The translations under genes and the position numbers were made by a program. The notes below the pieces were generated by a model that was given only the letters and a program-made list of their open reading frames with translations, did not search any database and was not told the origin of the DNA. Shown here one piece after another: positions 27,538-37,337 of a stretch of 64,000 bases of DNA. The stretch comes from Sphingomonas sp. AP4-R1. GTDB taxonomy: Bacteria; Pseudomonadota; Alphaproteobacteria; Sphingomonadales; Sphingomonadaceae. The stretch lies in NCBI RefSeq assembly GCF_013113735.1, contig NZ_CP053346.1, positions 2,680,001 to 2,744,000 of the forward strand, given 5' to 3'. Every line of letters starts with the position of its first letter. Position 1 is the stretch's first letter.

Positions 27538-27756
27538 TTACCCGTTCAGATCGGGCTCCAGCAGACGGTGCATGTGGACGATCACATAGCGCATCTCGGC
27601 ATCGTCGACCGACTTCTGCGCCGCGCCGCGCCACGCGCTTTCGGCCGACTTATAATCGGGGAAGAACCCGACCACATCCAGCGTCGAAAGATCGACGAAA
27701 TCGAGTTCGCGAGGATCCTTGACCCTGCCGCCGAAGACGAGATGGAGCTTGCTCAA
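27538..27756 (-). CDS. DUF4170 family protein
   Basis: The 72-residue protein reads LHLVFGGRVKDPRELDF, then LDVVGFFPDYKSAESAWRGAAQ and MRYVIVHMHRLLEPD, which match DUF4170, a short family common in alphaproteobacteria with no known function. It lies 30 bases downstream of mlaC on the same strand and is probably co-transcribed. The length is full for the family. Confidence 0.88.
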   Translation of the reverse strand: MSKLHLVFGGRVKDPRELDFVDLSTLDVVGFFPDYKSAESAWRGAAQKSVDDAEMRYVIVHMHRLLEPDLNG

Positions 27757-27786
27757 CTGGCTTTCCTTCGTTCGGCGGCAGCCGGC

Positions 27787-28386
27787 TCAGCCGCGCGCCT
27801 TCATCCGTTTGACCAGCGCGTCGAAGCCTTCGCGCTGGATGACGCTGTCGAAATCAGCCGCCTGCGCCATGGCGACGTTAATGCCTGCCACGCGCAGATT
27901 CGCAACCTTCCATGCGCCATTAACTTGCGAGACGGACCAGACGGCGGGCATCGGCTGCTGGCCGGGCTTCACCACCTGCGTCATCACATCGACGCCGCCG
28001 GCGGCCGGCTGGGCGCGGATCACCTTCACGGTGGCGTTCGCATATTCGAACAGGCGATCGGTGTAGGTGCCGACGATATAGGCCGGCAGCGCCTGCTTGT
28101 AGGCGGCCTTCTGCGCGGGCGTGATCGTGGGCAGCCAGCGGCGGATCAGGCGATCGCCGATCTGGTCGACCGCGACATTGCCCGACAGAAGCGTACGGAA
28201 CTGCGCCTTGGCGGCGGTCTTGTCGCCGGATTTCATCGCGGCGAAGCCGTCGGTGGTCAGCGTCTGGATGAAACGCTGCGGATCGGAGGAATCGACCGCC
28301 GCCTGCGCGGGGGCGAAGGCCAGCGGCGCGGCGATGCCGGCCACGGTGCAGGCGAGGGCGGCCAGAAGCGAACGGGTGGGCGTCAT
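27787..28386 (-). CDS. mlaC: MlaC/Ttg2D-family phospholipid-binding protein
   Basis: The 199-residue protein has a signal peptide (about 1-29, ending in FAPAQA) and the MlaC domain with TPAQKAAYKQALPAYIVGTYTDRLFEY-like helices (about 85-115) and late VAGINVAMAQAADFDSVIQREG. MlaC proteins carry phospholipids across the periplasm between the Mla complexes of the outer and inner membranes. The other mla genes are not in the window, so this is a stand-alone copy. The promoter must lie in 28387-28491. Confidence 0.88.
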   Translation of the reverse strand: MTPTRSLLAALACTVAGIAAPLAFAPAQAAVDSSDPQRFIQTLTTDGFAAMKSGDKTAAKAQFRTLLSGNVAVDQIGDRLIRRWLPTITPAQKAAYKQALPAYIVGTYTDRLFEYANATVKVIRAQPAAGGVDVMTQVVKPGQQPMPAVWSVSQVNGAWKVANLRVAGINVAMAQAADFDSVIQREGFDALVKRMKARG

Positions 28387-28491
28387 AGGATAGTGTCTTT
28401 CGATGCTGTTCGAATGCGAAAAGCGATGGGGCCGCCTAGCGTTCCCACGGTGAATGGAAGACGAATGGGGATGGGAGCCTCTCGTCCCGTA

Positions 28492-28598
28492 CCCGTCATC
28501 CTGAACTTGGTTCAGGATCCATGTCCGGACTTCGCCTCACCCCGATCGCCCGGGGTGTGCCGCTCGCATAGATACTGAACCAAGTTCAGGATGACGGG
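28492..28598. repeat. Perfect 24-bp inverted repeat
   Basis: CCCGTCATCCTGAACTTGG and five further bases at 28492-28515 are inverted exactly at 28575-28598. Each arm also holds an inner palindrome, CTGAACTTGGTTCAG or its inverse. It lies between mlaC and the small membrane-protein genes, and is a common dispersed palindrome type in sphingomonads. Confidence 0.8.
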
Positions 28599-28607
28599 AC
28601 GGAGGGG

Positions 28608-29036
28608 TTATCCTGAAATCTTCTCCTTGCCTGCCGCGAAGGCCGCCAGCCCCGCCGCGCTCGCCGCCTTGGTCGCCTCGCCGAACAGGCCGCTGACCTG
28701 TTCGCGCAGCGCATCCTTGTCGAGCGAGCCGCCCTTCAGCGCATCCCCACCAGCCTCGCGACCGGCCGCGATCGCGGCCGTGGCGGCGGCGGCCAGCTTG
28801 TCGCCGAGCGGCGCCAGCAAAGCCTTCTCCTTCTCGCCGCGCGGGATCAGCGCGCCGGCGGCCGCGCCCAGCGCGATGCCGCCAAGCAGGGCCGCGAGCG
28901 GATTGGCTTCCAGCAGCGCGATCGTGTCCTGCACGGCGCCCACCGCCTTCCCGCGCGCCGTCTCGAGCGCGCTCGGCTTCATGGTCTTTTCCGCGGTGGC
29001 CTCGGCTTTCGCGGGCTTCTTGTCGCTCTTGCTCAT
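28608..29036 (-). CDS. Ala-rich small membrane-associated protein
   Basis: The 142-residue protein is rich in Ala, Lys and Glu. A hydrophobic glycine-rich stretch, LLGGIALGAAAGALI (about 50-64), looks like the membrane segment of ElaB/YqjD-type ribosome-anchoring stress proteins. It starts at 29036, overlapping the end of the gene upstream (29033-29036). It is the last gene of a four-gene operon of small membrane proteins. The family is not certain. Confidence 0.65.
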   Translation of the reverse strand: MSKSDKKPAKAEATAEKTMKPSALETARGKAVGAVQDTIALLEANPLAALLGGIALGAAAGALIPRGEKEKALLAPLGDKLAAAATAAIAAGREAGGDALKGGSLDKDALREQVSGLFGEATKAASAAGLAAFAAGKEKISG

Positions 29037-29326
29037 GAGTCCTTGTCTCCTTGGGATTTCCGGCGGCGGAACAGGCGCATGCCGATCAGGGCGCCCACTC
29101 CGGCCGCGACAGCCGATGCGGCGACGGGGCGGCTCCGCACCGCCTCCACCGCCTCGTTCGCCATTTCCGCGCCGACGCGCCGCACGCCGTTTACGGCATC
29201 GCCCGCCAGACTGGCGGGGCGCAGCCGCTCCTGCAGCGCCGTGATCACGGCATGCAGATCGGCATAGGCCGCCGTCGCCGCCGCGCGGGCGCGCTCGCGG
29301 GCTTCGCTGAGGTCCGGTTCGCTCAT
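29033..29326 (-). CDS. YqjD/DUF883-like small membrane protein
   Basis: The 97-residue protein has an amphipathic helix at the N-terminus and a C-terminal glycine-rich membrane segment ending in basic residues (SRPVAASAVAAGVGALIGMRLFRRR, about 64-90). This is the layout of YqjD/ElaB and DUF883 proteins, which bind ribosomes or stabilise membranes in stationary phase. It is tightly packed between the YqjE-like gene and the Ala-rich gene. Confidence 0.7.
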   Translation of the reverse strand: MSEPDLSEARERARAAATAAYADLHAVITALQERLRPASLAGDAVNGVRRVGAEMANEAVEAVRSRPVAASAVAAGVGALIGMRLFRRRKSQGDKDS

Positions 29327-29327
29327 C

Positions 29328-29654
29328 TCACTTCATCAGCGCGAGGAAGCGCCGGGCGGCCAGCCACAGCAGCAGTCCCGCGATCAGCAGCGCGATCACG
29401 GCCGCCACGGCCAGCCCTCCGGCCAGCCCCAGCCATTGGCCGAGGGCCACGCCGAATGCCGCCAGCAGCACGATCGCGCCTGCAAGCGCCAGCACCAAAG
29501 CCACCGCGATCAGCGCCACGCCGATCTTCACCGCGCCCGCCCAGGCGGCGGCGGTCGCGCGGACGAGCGCGATCTCCGCCTGCGCGAAGGCCCTGGCGCT
29601 GTCGATCAACCGCGCGAGCAACTCGCGCAGCGATACGTCCTGACGTCCCCCCAC
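29328..29654 (-). CDS. YqjE-like (holin-X family) membrane protein
   Basis: The 108-residue protein has an N-terminal amphipathic region (SLRELLARLIDSARAFAQAEI) and two long membrane segments (about 38-62 and 68-98). It resembles the putative actinobacterial holin-X/YqjE family found next to YqjD. It is one base from the stop-start junction of the next gene. A role in envelope stress is likely by association, not shown. Confidence 0.7.
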   Translation of the reverse strand: MGGRQDVSLRELLARLIDSARAFAQAEIALVRATAAAWAGAVKIGVALIAVALVLALAGAIVLLAAFGVALGQWLGLAGGLAVAAVIALLIAGLLLWLAARRFLALMK

Positions 29655-29662
29655 GCGCGATA

Positions 29663-30166
29663 TCAGGCCGAGGGCGCATCTTTGTCGGAGGGGGTTTCGA
29701 GGCCCGCCTTCGCCAGTCGCGCGACGATGAAGCCCAGCGCCGCCGCCGTGCCCACCGCGATGGCCGGCGCCTTGGCCACCATCTCGCGCGCTTCGTTGAA
29801 CAGATCGTCCACGTCCTTGCCCTTCAGCGCATCGTTGAAGGAGGCGAGGCCGTCGGCGGCGCGGCGGGCATAATCGCCATATTGGGCGCCCACCTTCGCA
29901 TCCACCTGGCCGGCGGCATCGTTGATCATGCGGACGAAATCGTCGAGCGCGCCGGTGGTGCGGTCCTTGCCGACCAGCGCATATTCGCGGGCGCGATCAT
30001 AGCCCTGCGCCTTCACCTCGTCGAACTTCTCGAAGAAGGCGCCGCGCGCGGCGGTGCCGGCTTCGCCGCCGGTCGCATGCGCGGCTCCGCTCGTCTCGTC
30101 GGTCGTGCTGGCGCCGTTGATGATGTGATCGGTGCCTTCCGGCAGGGGCGTTTCGGCTGCGGCCAT
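29663..30166 (-). CDS. Stress-type membrane-anchored helical protein
   Basis: The 167-residue protein is mainly helical and ends in a glycine-rich membrane segment (APAIAVGTAAALGFIVARL, about 133-151). ATG 30166 is chosen because GAAGGAG lies just upstream; the frame extends further back only through poor sequence. It heads the four-gene operon (30166 to 28608) that is divergent from eno with 148 bases between the starts. Similar small proteins are part of general stress regulons in sphingomonads, so this is a plausible role. Confidence 0.7.
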   Translation of the reverse strand: MAAAETPLPEGTDHIINGASTTDETSGAAHATGGEAGTAARGAFFEKFDEVKAQGYDRAREYALVGKDRTTGALDDFVRMINDAAGQVDAKVGAQYGDYARRAADGLASFNDALKGKDVDDLFNEAREMVAKAPAIAVGTAAALGFIVARLAKAGLETPSDKDAPSA

Positions 30167-30260
30167 GGGCTGTCTCCTTCTTGCCATTCCAACACATGGC
30201 CGCGTCGGCGCGTTCCATGTCGGTCCCGTTATTATTGCCCTTTTCGAGGGGCCCCGATAG

Positions 30261-31592
<1,332 letters not shown>

Positions 31593-32031
31593 TCCGCTTT
31601 CGATAACCCGTCATCCCGGACCTGTTCCGGGGTGACGCGGTGGCGAGAGCGACGGGCCAGAGTTGAGGAATGCGCTTGCCCCCACTTCGTTCGTGCTGAG
31701 CCCTTCGACTGCCTGCCAAGGCAGGCGCTCAGGATGAACTTCAGCCCTTCGGGCTGAAGTCGAAGCACGGGCCACATACCATGCCGCCTGAAGCACGTCC
31801 TTCGACTTCGCTCAGGACGAACGGGGTTTTTGCGTGCGAGGCACGAGTAGGCGCTTGGATGCCCGAACCAGTCGGGCATGCCGGGGCCCTATATTCGCCC
31901 TCGAATCGCCTCCGGAACGACGCATGCGGAAACTGCATGCAAGCCGAACTGTGCCGTAGTTAAGCCACACTTCGTTGTCTGACGTTCATCTTCGCATATC
32001 CTCGTGAGTGCCCCGTTTGGAGTCGCCCACG
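31593..32031. other. Intergenic stretch with palindromic repeats
   Basis: After eno, GTCATCCCGGA and TTCCGGGGTGAC (about 31608-31633) form a hairpin that may end the transcript. A complex repeat of the CTGAGC...TCGAAG family fills 31689-31826 with several nested hairpins. The last 200 bases are more AT-balanced and probably hold the promoter of the hydrolase gene at 32032. Confidence 0.6.
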
Positions 32032-32673
32032 ATGTTGTTCGAGGAAGACCTGCGCCGCTCGCCCACCTGCCTGATCGTGCCCGGTCTCGGCAATTCGGGG
32101 CCCGGCCACTGGCAGACCATCTGGGAGCAGGAGCGGGGCGATTGCACGCGAGTGGAGTTGGGCTGCTGGGATGCGCCCGTCCGCAACGTGTGGATCGGCC
32201 GGATCGATCAGGCGGTGCGCGCGGCGGGCGGCCCTGTCGTGCTCGTCGCGCACAGCCTCGGCTGCGTCGCGGTCGCCTGGTGGGCGGGGCTTCTGGGCGA
32301 GGATGTCACCAGCCGCGTCGCCGGCGCCTTGCTCGTCGCGCCCCCCGATGCCGACCGGATCGGATCGGCCGACGTGATCGCGCGCTTCGCGCCCACGCCG
32401 CTCGCGCCGCTGCCTTTCCCCGCGATCGTGGTCGCCTCCAGCGACGATCCCTATTGCCGTCCGCATCGCGCGGAGGAGATGGCGTCCGCCTGGCTCGCCG
32501 ATCTCGTGATGCTGGAGGATCATGGCCACATCAACGCCGCCACCGGCCTCGGCCGCTGGAGCGAAGGCCAGCGTCTGCTCGATCGCCTGATGGAAGGTGA
32601 CGTCCGCCGCGGCGCCACCCCGCGCGCGCCAGTGACGCAGACGGCCCTCCCCAAGCACGCCACGATGCGCTGA
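32032..32673 (+). CDS. RBBP9/YdeN-type alpha/beta hydrolase
   Basis: The 213-residue protein fits the RBBP9-like serine hydrolase family: LIVPGLGNSGPGHWQTIWE (about 14-32), nucleophile elbow VAHSLGC (about 77-83), acid in ASSDDPYC, and histidine in DHGHINAATGLG. Substrates of bacterial members are poorly known. ATG 32032 is preferred to GTG 32008 because GGAG lies ten bases upstream. A strong hairpin follows at 32715-32741. Confidence 0.85.
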   Translation: MLFEEDLRRSPTCLIVPGLGNSGPGHWQTIWEQERGDCTRVELGCWDAPVRNVWIGRIDQAVRAAGGPVVLVAHSLGCVAVAWWAGLLGEDVTSRVAGALLVAPPDADRIGSADVIARFAPTPLAPLPFPAIVVASSDDPYCRPHRAEEMASAWLADLVMLEDHGHINAATGLGRWSEGQRLLDRLMEGDVRRGATPRAPVTQTALPKHATMR

Positions 32674-32714
32674 AGGGAGCGCTTCGCGCCCGTTGTGGAG
32701 GTTCCAGGAATCCC

Positions 32715-32741
32715 GTCACCCCGGGCTTGACCCGGGGTGAC
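32715..32741. terminator. Perfect hairpin between convergent genes
   Basis: GTCACCCCGGG-CTTGA-CCCGGGGTGAC is a perfect 11-bp stem with a 5-base loop, between the hydrolase stop and the convergent LytTR gene. It may serve both directions, though it lacks a T-run and is also a common dispersed palindrome. Confidence 0.45.
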
Positions 32742-32789
32742 TAAAGGTGCGCCTTCAGCGGCCTGCGTCCGTCCTCCGAAGCGTCCTAT

Positions 32790-33638
32790 TCACGCGGTCT
32801 GCGTATCGTTCAGCCCGATCTCCGCCGGCGTCTCGTTCCGATCCAGCCAGCCCTCGCCGCGCAGCGTCGCGATCCGATTGCGTGCCACCGGCACCTCCAT
32901 CCCGTTGGCAAGCCGGAGGCGCAGCGAGCGCCCGTCCTCCACCACGCCCCGCACCGCATCGCGCGCGACCCACCAGGAACGATGGACCTGCAGCCCGCGC
33001 TCGGGACCGATTTGGTCGATCGCCTCGCGCAGCGTGCCGAGCTGGAGCCACGATCGCTGGTGCGCGTGGATGCGGACATGATGGTCCTCCATCTGCAGGC
33101 AGAGAGCGTGCGCCAGCAGATGATCGGGCAGCCGGTGATCCGGGTCGGAGACCGGCGACGATGGCCGCGCGGCAGGAGCCGGGGCGGGGGGCGCGGCCTC
33201 GGCGGTCGCGGCTCGCCGCGTGCCATGATAGTGCGTCTCCAGCCAGAGTGCGCCCGCCGCGATCGGCAGGACGATCAGCGCCGTCTGTCCATACCATTCC
33301 AGCGCGCGCATGCCCGAGGCGCGGACGGGCCAGAACAGATGGCCGCCCGCCGCCGCCAGCATCGCCATCGGCACCGTCGCCACCAGCAGGGTCGCCCCCA
33401 CCGCGAAGGCCAGCGGAAAGCCGCGTGACGGGCCGATCACGGCCGCCGCCGCCACGCACGGCCACAGCAGCAAAGTGCCGCTCACGAACAGCCCCGCCCA
33501 ATAGACGGTGCGCGTGAACAGGTTGGCGGGATAGCTGCCGAACGGGCCGATGATGCCGAACAGCAGGCCCAATGCGAGTGCCCACCCCAGCAGCCTGGCC
33601 CAGCGTTCGGGCCTCCCCAGCAGGTCCGAAAGGGTCAT
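32790..33638 (-). CDS. LytTR-type membrane-bound transcription regulator
   Basis: The 282-residue protein has four hydrophobic segments in the first 140 residues and a C-terminal LytTR DNA-binding domain (about 180-270; HALCLQMEDHHVRIHAH and LREAIDQIGPERGLQVHRSWWVAR are diagnostic). Membrane-LytTR proteins of this type act without a separate response regulator and are frequent in alphaproteobacteria. ATG 33638 is chosen as the first codon of the plausible membrane protein; longer frames upstream reach deep into the divergent radical SAM gene. The gap to the divergent start at 33745 is 106 bases. Confidence 0.85.
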   Translation of the reverse strand: MTLSDLLGRPERWARLLGWALALGLLFGIIGPFGSYPANLFTRTVYWAGLFVSGTLLLWPCVAAAAVIGPSRGFPLAFAVGATLLVATVPMAMLAAAGGHLFWPVRASGMRALEWYGQTALIVLPIAAGALWLETHYHGTRRAATAEAAPPAPAPAARPSSPVSDPDHRLPDHLLAHALCLQMEDHHVRIHAHQRSWLQLGTLREAIDQIGPERGLQVHRSWWVARDAVRGVVEDGRSLRLRLANGMEVPVARNRIATLRGEGWLDRNETPAEIGLNDTQTA

Positions 33639-33744
33639 GAGCGGATTATGCGGTTCGTCGCACCGATCGGCAAGGGCGTTCGCCCATTCGCCCATTCGCG
33701 AAGGGAGGCTCGCGGGAGTGTCGGGGCGCCTGCAATTTTCGCGC

Positions 33745-34893
33745 ATGGCCTTGCTCGATCTGCTCCCAATATTGCCCTCACAGACTGTCATCGGCGACGG
33801 GGGTGCTCGCGCTCCCGTCGCGCGGAACAATGCGCGGTCCGAATGGGCGGCGTCTTTGCTCAAATTCGGCCGGATGGCCCGGTTTCGCGGATATGGGCGC
33901 GTGGGTGGTGCGCTCGCGGGGGCCGCCTGGTCGCTCGCGCCCGATCTGCGCGCGGCGCGGCGCGAGGTGCTGCGCCATCGCCCGCGTGCCGCTGGCGATG
34001 TGCCGCATCTCGGCTCGGTCGCGATCGGCACGACGGGGCTGTGCAACGCCTCCTGCCTGAGCTGCCCTACCGGCAAGGCCAGCACGGCGCACGTTCCGCG
34101 CACGCCGATGGCGATGCCGCTATTCCGCAAGATCATCGACGGGATCGAGGAGGAGGGAGTCGATATCCGTCACATGATCGGCTTCGGCCTGTTCGGCGAC
34201 GGCCTGCTCGATCCCCATGTCGTCGAGCGTGCGCGCTACGTGCGCGAGAAACTGCCGGATGTCCTGTTGTCGGTGAACACCAATGCAGCCGCCTATAACA
34301 GCGCGCGTCACAAGGCGCTGCGCGATCATGTGAGCGTGATCGCGCTGCACTGTGAATCGCTGACGCCGGAAACGTTCGATCGGCTGATGGCGCCACTGCG
34401 CGCGCGCAACGTCTTCGCGAAATATGAGCGGCTGCTCGATGACTTTCCCGGCCGCGTGCGTGTCAGCGTGCCCGTGAGCCGGATGAACCTGCACGAACTG
34501 GAGGCGATGCGCGCCTGGTTCCTCGCGCGCGGTGCGCATGTCGTCGCCTTCGATCCGCTGTCGAGCCGCTGCAGCCCGGATCGTACCGTGTTCGATGCGC
34601 TCGCACTCGCGCCGCAGCCGATCCGGTGCGCGCCCGAGGTGATGACCGATCTGATCGTCGATTCCGATGGGCGCGTGCTGGCCTGCTGCCAGGATTTCGA
34701 ACGGATCGAGCCCATTGGGGATCTGTCCCGCGCGGGCTTCCGCGAGACGATGCTGGGTGTCGCCCGCGCGCAATTCCGGCAGCGTCTGGCCGAGGGGCGA
34801 CACGCGGAGGTGGCGACGTGCAGCCGCTGCCATGGCGACGTGCGCTCGGCGAATTTTCCGTTCGATCAACTGGCCGATATCGCGGCGGGATGA
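33745..34893 (+). CDS. Radical SAM/SPASM protein
   Basis: The 382-residue protein has a radical SAM cluster motif C100-NAS-C104-LS-C107, and later cysteine pairs (RVLACCQDF at about 309 and TCSRCHGDV at about 362) that could bind an auxiliary SPASM-type cluster. The first 80 residues precede the barrel and are unusual in length. Substrate and product cannot be deduced. It is divergent from a LytTR regulator, which may control it. No adjacent peptide substrate gene is visible, so a tRNA or small-molecule substrate is as likely as a RiPP. Confidence 0.8.
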   Translation: MALLDLLPILPSQTVIGDGGARAPVARNNARSEWAASLLKFGRMARFRGYGRVGGALAGAAWSLAPDLRAARREVLRHRPRAAGDVPHLGSVAIGTTGLCNASCLSCPTGKASTAHVPRTPMAMPLFRKIIDGIEEEGVDIRHMIGFGLFGDGLLDPHVVERARYVREKLPDVLLSVNTNAAAYNSARHKALRDHVSVIALHCESLTPETFDRLMAPLRARNVFAKYERLLDDFPGRVRVSVPVSRMNLHELEAMRAWFLARGAHVVAFDPLSSRCSPDRTVFDALALAPQPIRCAPEVMTDLIVDSDGRVLACCQDFERIEPIGDLSRAGFRETMLGVARAQFRQRLAEGRHAEVATCSRCHGDVRSANFPFDQLADIAAG

Positions 34894-35317
34894 TGTCCTC
34901 GCACCTGATCCCGGCAAGCGAATTCAACTCCCTGTAAAACCGGGAAATCGTTGGATCGGGCCGCCGCGACCTTATCGTCGACGTCGACCAGCCACGGTTT
35001 CGCGCCCGCGTCGCGCCAGCCGCGCCAAACCGCCGATTCTGCTCGGCTCGTCGCGCGTCAAGCCGGTTAGTTTCATCTCCGAGAAATTTCACCTCTTGCG
35101 CCCGGAATCGCGGAATGACACTATCTGTGGTGTCGACGCCATGTGCGAGGCACACCTGATTGAGATCATCCGGAGCGATCCCCATATCGTATCCGGCGCT
35201 CCGTCCCTGTTGTCGCAGGGGTGAGGGCGAAGCTGTGACTCCGGTGTGTCGCGCTCTGATGGTAGAAGGGGCGGTGGCCTCGGTCGAACGGATACAGAAC
35301 GATATTTGGGGGCTGCG
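34894..35317. other. Intergenic region upstream of nrdA
   Basis: The 424 bases hold no credible gene. They contain an NrdR box (listed separately) at 35118-35133. I looked for and did not find a cobalamin-riboswitch-like structure. Confidence 0.6.
35118..35133 (+). promoter_or_regulatory. NrdR box
   Basis: ACACTATCTGTGGTGT matches the NrdR consensus ACACwATATATwGTGT at 12 of 16 positions with both outer half-sites perfect. NrdR represses ribonucleotide reductase genes, and the next gene is nrdA. A weak second half-site (ACAC at 35152) lies at a slightly long spacing. Confidence 0.75.
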
Positions 35318-37201
35318 ATGGATCTCTCGGGTAGCGGTAGCGAAGGACAAGTGAACGACATGGCAGCCCTGCTCGAGCCAGAGGCGAAGGCCGCCAGCAG
35401 CGGCCCGCGCGCGCCCTATCCGCTGGATGTCGATCATGGCCGCGATGCGCTCCTCACCGATTTCGGCAAGGAGACGCTGAAGGACCGCTATCTGCTGCCC
35501 GGCGAAAGCTATCAGGATCTGTTCGTGCGCGTGGCCTCGGCCTATGCCGACGATGCCGCGCACGCCCAGCGCATCTACGATTATATCTCGCGCCTGTGGT
35601 TCATGCCCGCCACGCCGGTGCTGTCGAACGGCGGCACGGGGCGCGGCCTGCCCATCTCCTGCTTCCTCAATTCGGTGGACGACAGCCTGAACGGCATCGT
35701 CGACACCTGGAACGAGAATGTCTGGCTCGCCTCGCGCGGCGGCGGCATCGGCACCTATTGGGGGCAGGTGCGCGGCATCGGCGAGCCGGTAGGCCTGAAC
35801 GGCAAGACCAGCGGCATCATCCCGTTCGTGCGCGTGATGGACAGCCTGACGCTGGCGATCAGCCAGGGCTCGCTGCGGCGCGGCTCGGCGGCGGTGTATC
35901 TCGATGTCTCGCACCCCGAGATCGAGGAGTTCCTCGAGATCCGCAACACGACCGGCGACTTCAACCGCAAGGCGCTGAACCTGCATCATGGCGTGCTGGT
36001 GCCGGACGCCTTCATGGAGGCCGTGCGCGAGAATGCGGACTGGGAGCTCAAGAGCCCCAAGGACGGCTCGGTGCGCGGCAAGGTCAATGCGCGCTCGCTG
36101 TTCCAGAAGCTGATCGAGACGCGGCTGCGGACGGGCGAGCCCTATATCGTGTTCCAGGACACGGTGAACCGCGCCATGCCGAAGTTCCAGCGCGACGTGG
36201 GGCTCAAGGTCTCCACCTCCAATCTGTGCTGCGAGATCACGCTGCCCACCGGCCGCGACCAGCACGGCAAGGATCGCACCGCCGTCTGCTGCCTGTCCTC
36301 GCTGAATCTCGAGACGTGGGATCAGTGGAACGGCGACAAGCGCTTCATCGAGGATGTGATGCGTTTCCTCGACAACGTGCTCGACGATTTCATCGCGCGC
36401 GCCGAGCCCGGCATGGAGCGCGCGGCCTACTCGGCGGGGCGCGAGCGCTCGGTCGGCCTCGGCGTGATGGGCTTCCACTCGTTCCTGCAGGCGCGCGGTC
36501 TGCCGTTCGAGGGGGCGATGGCCAAGAGCTGGAACCTCCGCATCTTCAAGCACCTCCAGGCGCATGTGAACGAGGCCTCGATGGCGCTCGCGATCGAGCG
36601 CGGGCCGTGCCCGGACGCGGCCGACATGGGCGTGATGGAGCGCTTCTCGTGCAAGACGGCGATCGCGCCGACCGCGTCGATCAGCATCATCACCGGCGGC
36701 ACCTCGGCCTGCATCGAGCCGATCCCCGCCAACATCTATACGCACAAGACGCTGTCCGGCAGCTTCTCGATCAAGAATCCCTATCTGAAGAAGCTGCTGG
36801 CGGAGAAATCGAAGGATTCCGACGCGGTCTGGAATTCGATCCTCGAGAAGGGCGGCTCGGTCCAGCATCTCGATTTCCTCTCGCCGGAGGAAAAGGACAC
36901 GTACAAGACCAGCTTCGAGATCGATCAGCGCTGGCTGCTCGAGCTGGCCGGTGATCGCGCGCCCTATCTCGATCAGGCGCAGTCGCTGAACCTGTTCATT
37001 CCGGCCGACGTGGAGAAATGGGATCTGCTGATGCTCCACTTCCGCGCGTGGGAACTGGGCATCAAGTCGCTTTACTATCTGCGCTCGATGTCGATCCAGC
37101 GCGCCGGTTTCGCCGGCGGGGTCGAGGCGGACAACACGCCCGACCTGAAGCAGATCGAGCTGGACGTGAAGGATTATGACGAGTGCCTCGCCTGCCAATA
37201 G
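35318..37201 (+). CDS. nrdA: Class I ribonucleoside-diphosphate reductase, alpha subunit
   Basis: The 627-residue protein matches the sphingomonad-type reductase large subunit without an N-terminal ATP-cone. Diagnostic parts are FMPATPVLSNGGT (about 88-100), SNLCCEITLPT (about 299-309), CCLSSLNLETW and the PTASISIITGGTSACIEP loop, with the redox-active tail ECLACQ at the C-terminus. It reduces ribonucleotides to deoxyribonucleotides with a beta subunit. No nrdB lies downstream here, where this gene family is usually paired; it must be elsewhere. ATG 35318 follows a GGGGG run; 35360 is an alternative start. A perfect hairpin overlaps the stop codon. Confidence 0.93.
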   Translation: MDLSGSGSEGQVNDMAALLEPEAKAASSGPRAPYPLDVDHGRDALLTDFGKETLKDRYLLPGESYQDLFVRVASAYADDAAHAQRIYDYISRLWFMPATPVLSNGGTGRGLPISCFLNSVDDSLNGIVDTWNENVWLASRGGGIGTYWGQVRGIGEPVGLNGKTSGIIPFVRVMDSLTLAISQGSLRRGSAAVYLDVSHPEIEEFLEIRNTTGDFNRKALNLHHGVLVPDAFMEAVRENADWELKSPKDGSVRGKVNARSLFQKLIETRLRTGEPYIVFQDTVNRAMPKFQRDVGLKVSTSNLCCEITLPTGRDQHGKDRTAVCCLSSLNLETWDQWNGDKRFIEDVMRFLDNVLDDFIARAEPGMERAAYSAGRERSVGLGVMGFHSFLQARGLPFEGAMAKSWNLRIFKHLQAHVNEASMALAIERGPCPDAADMGVMERFSCKTAIAPTASISIITGGTSACIEPIPANIYTHKTLSGSFSIKNPYLKKLLAEKSKDSDAVWNSILEKGGSVQHLDFLSPEEKDTYKTSFEIDQRWLLELAGDRAPYLDQAQSLNLFIPADVEKWDLLMLHFRAWELGIKSLYYLRSMSIQRAGFAGGVEADNTPDLKQIELDVKDYDECLACQ

Positions 37202-37320
37202 TCCCCCGGACTATTGGCTGTGCGCGACACTCTCGCCTGCCAATGATCCTCCGGACTATCGGCATGGTTCTCGGCCCTCTCGCCTGTCGATGGTCCTCAG
37301 GGGCGTGGTCGGCGGAAGAG
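37187..37320 (+). repeat. Tandem imperfect copies of the nrdA 3' end with hairpins
   Basis: CTCGCCTGCCAATAGTCC, the last codons and stop of nrdA, begins at 37187 and is followed by CTCGCCTGCCAATGATCC at 37232 and CTCGCCTGTCGATGGTCC at 37279, so the unit recurs at 45 and 47 bases. The first copy holds a perfect stem CCAATAGTCC-CCC-GGACTATTGG (37195-37217) that includes the stop codon. It may act in termination or mRNA stability. Confidence 0.75.
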
Positions 37321-37337
37321 GCTGACATTCGGCCTTT

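Noticed and set aside
34894..35317. Cobalamin riboswitch upstream of the reductase gene
   Set aside because: No B12-box-like conserved core was seen, and the gene is a class I reductase with an NrdR box, which explains its control.
34463..37198. A 911-codon open frame antisense to nrdA and the radical SAM gene
   Set aside because: It runs opposite to a clear nrdA with all diagnostic motifs, and its composition is Arg/His/Gln-rich, as expected of the complementary strand of a GC-rich gene.
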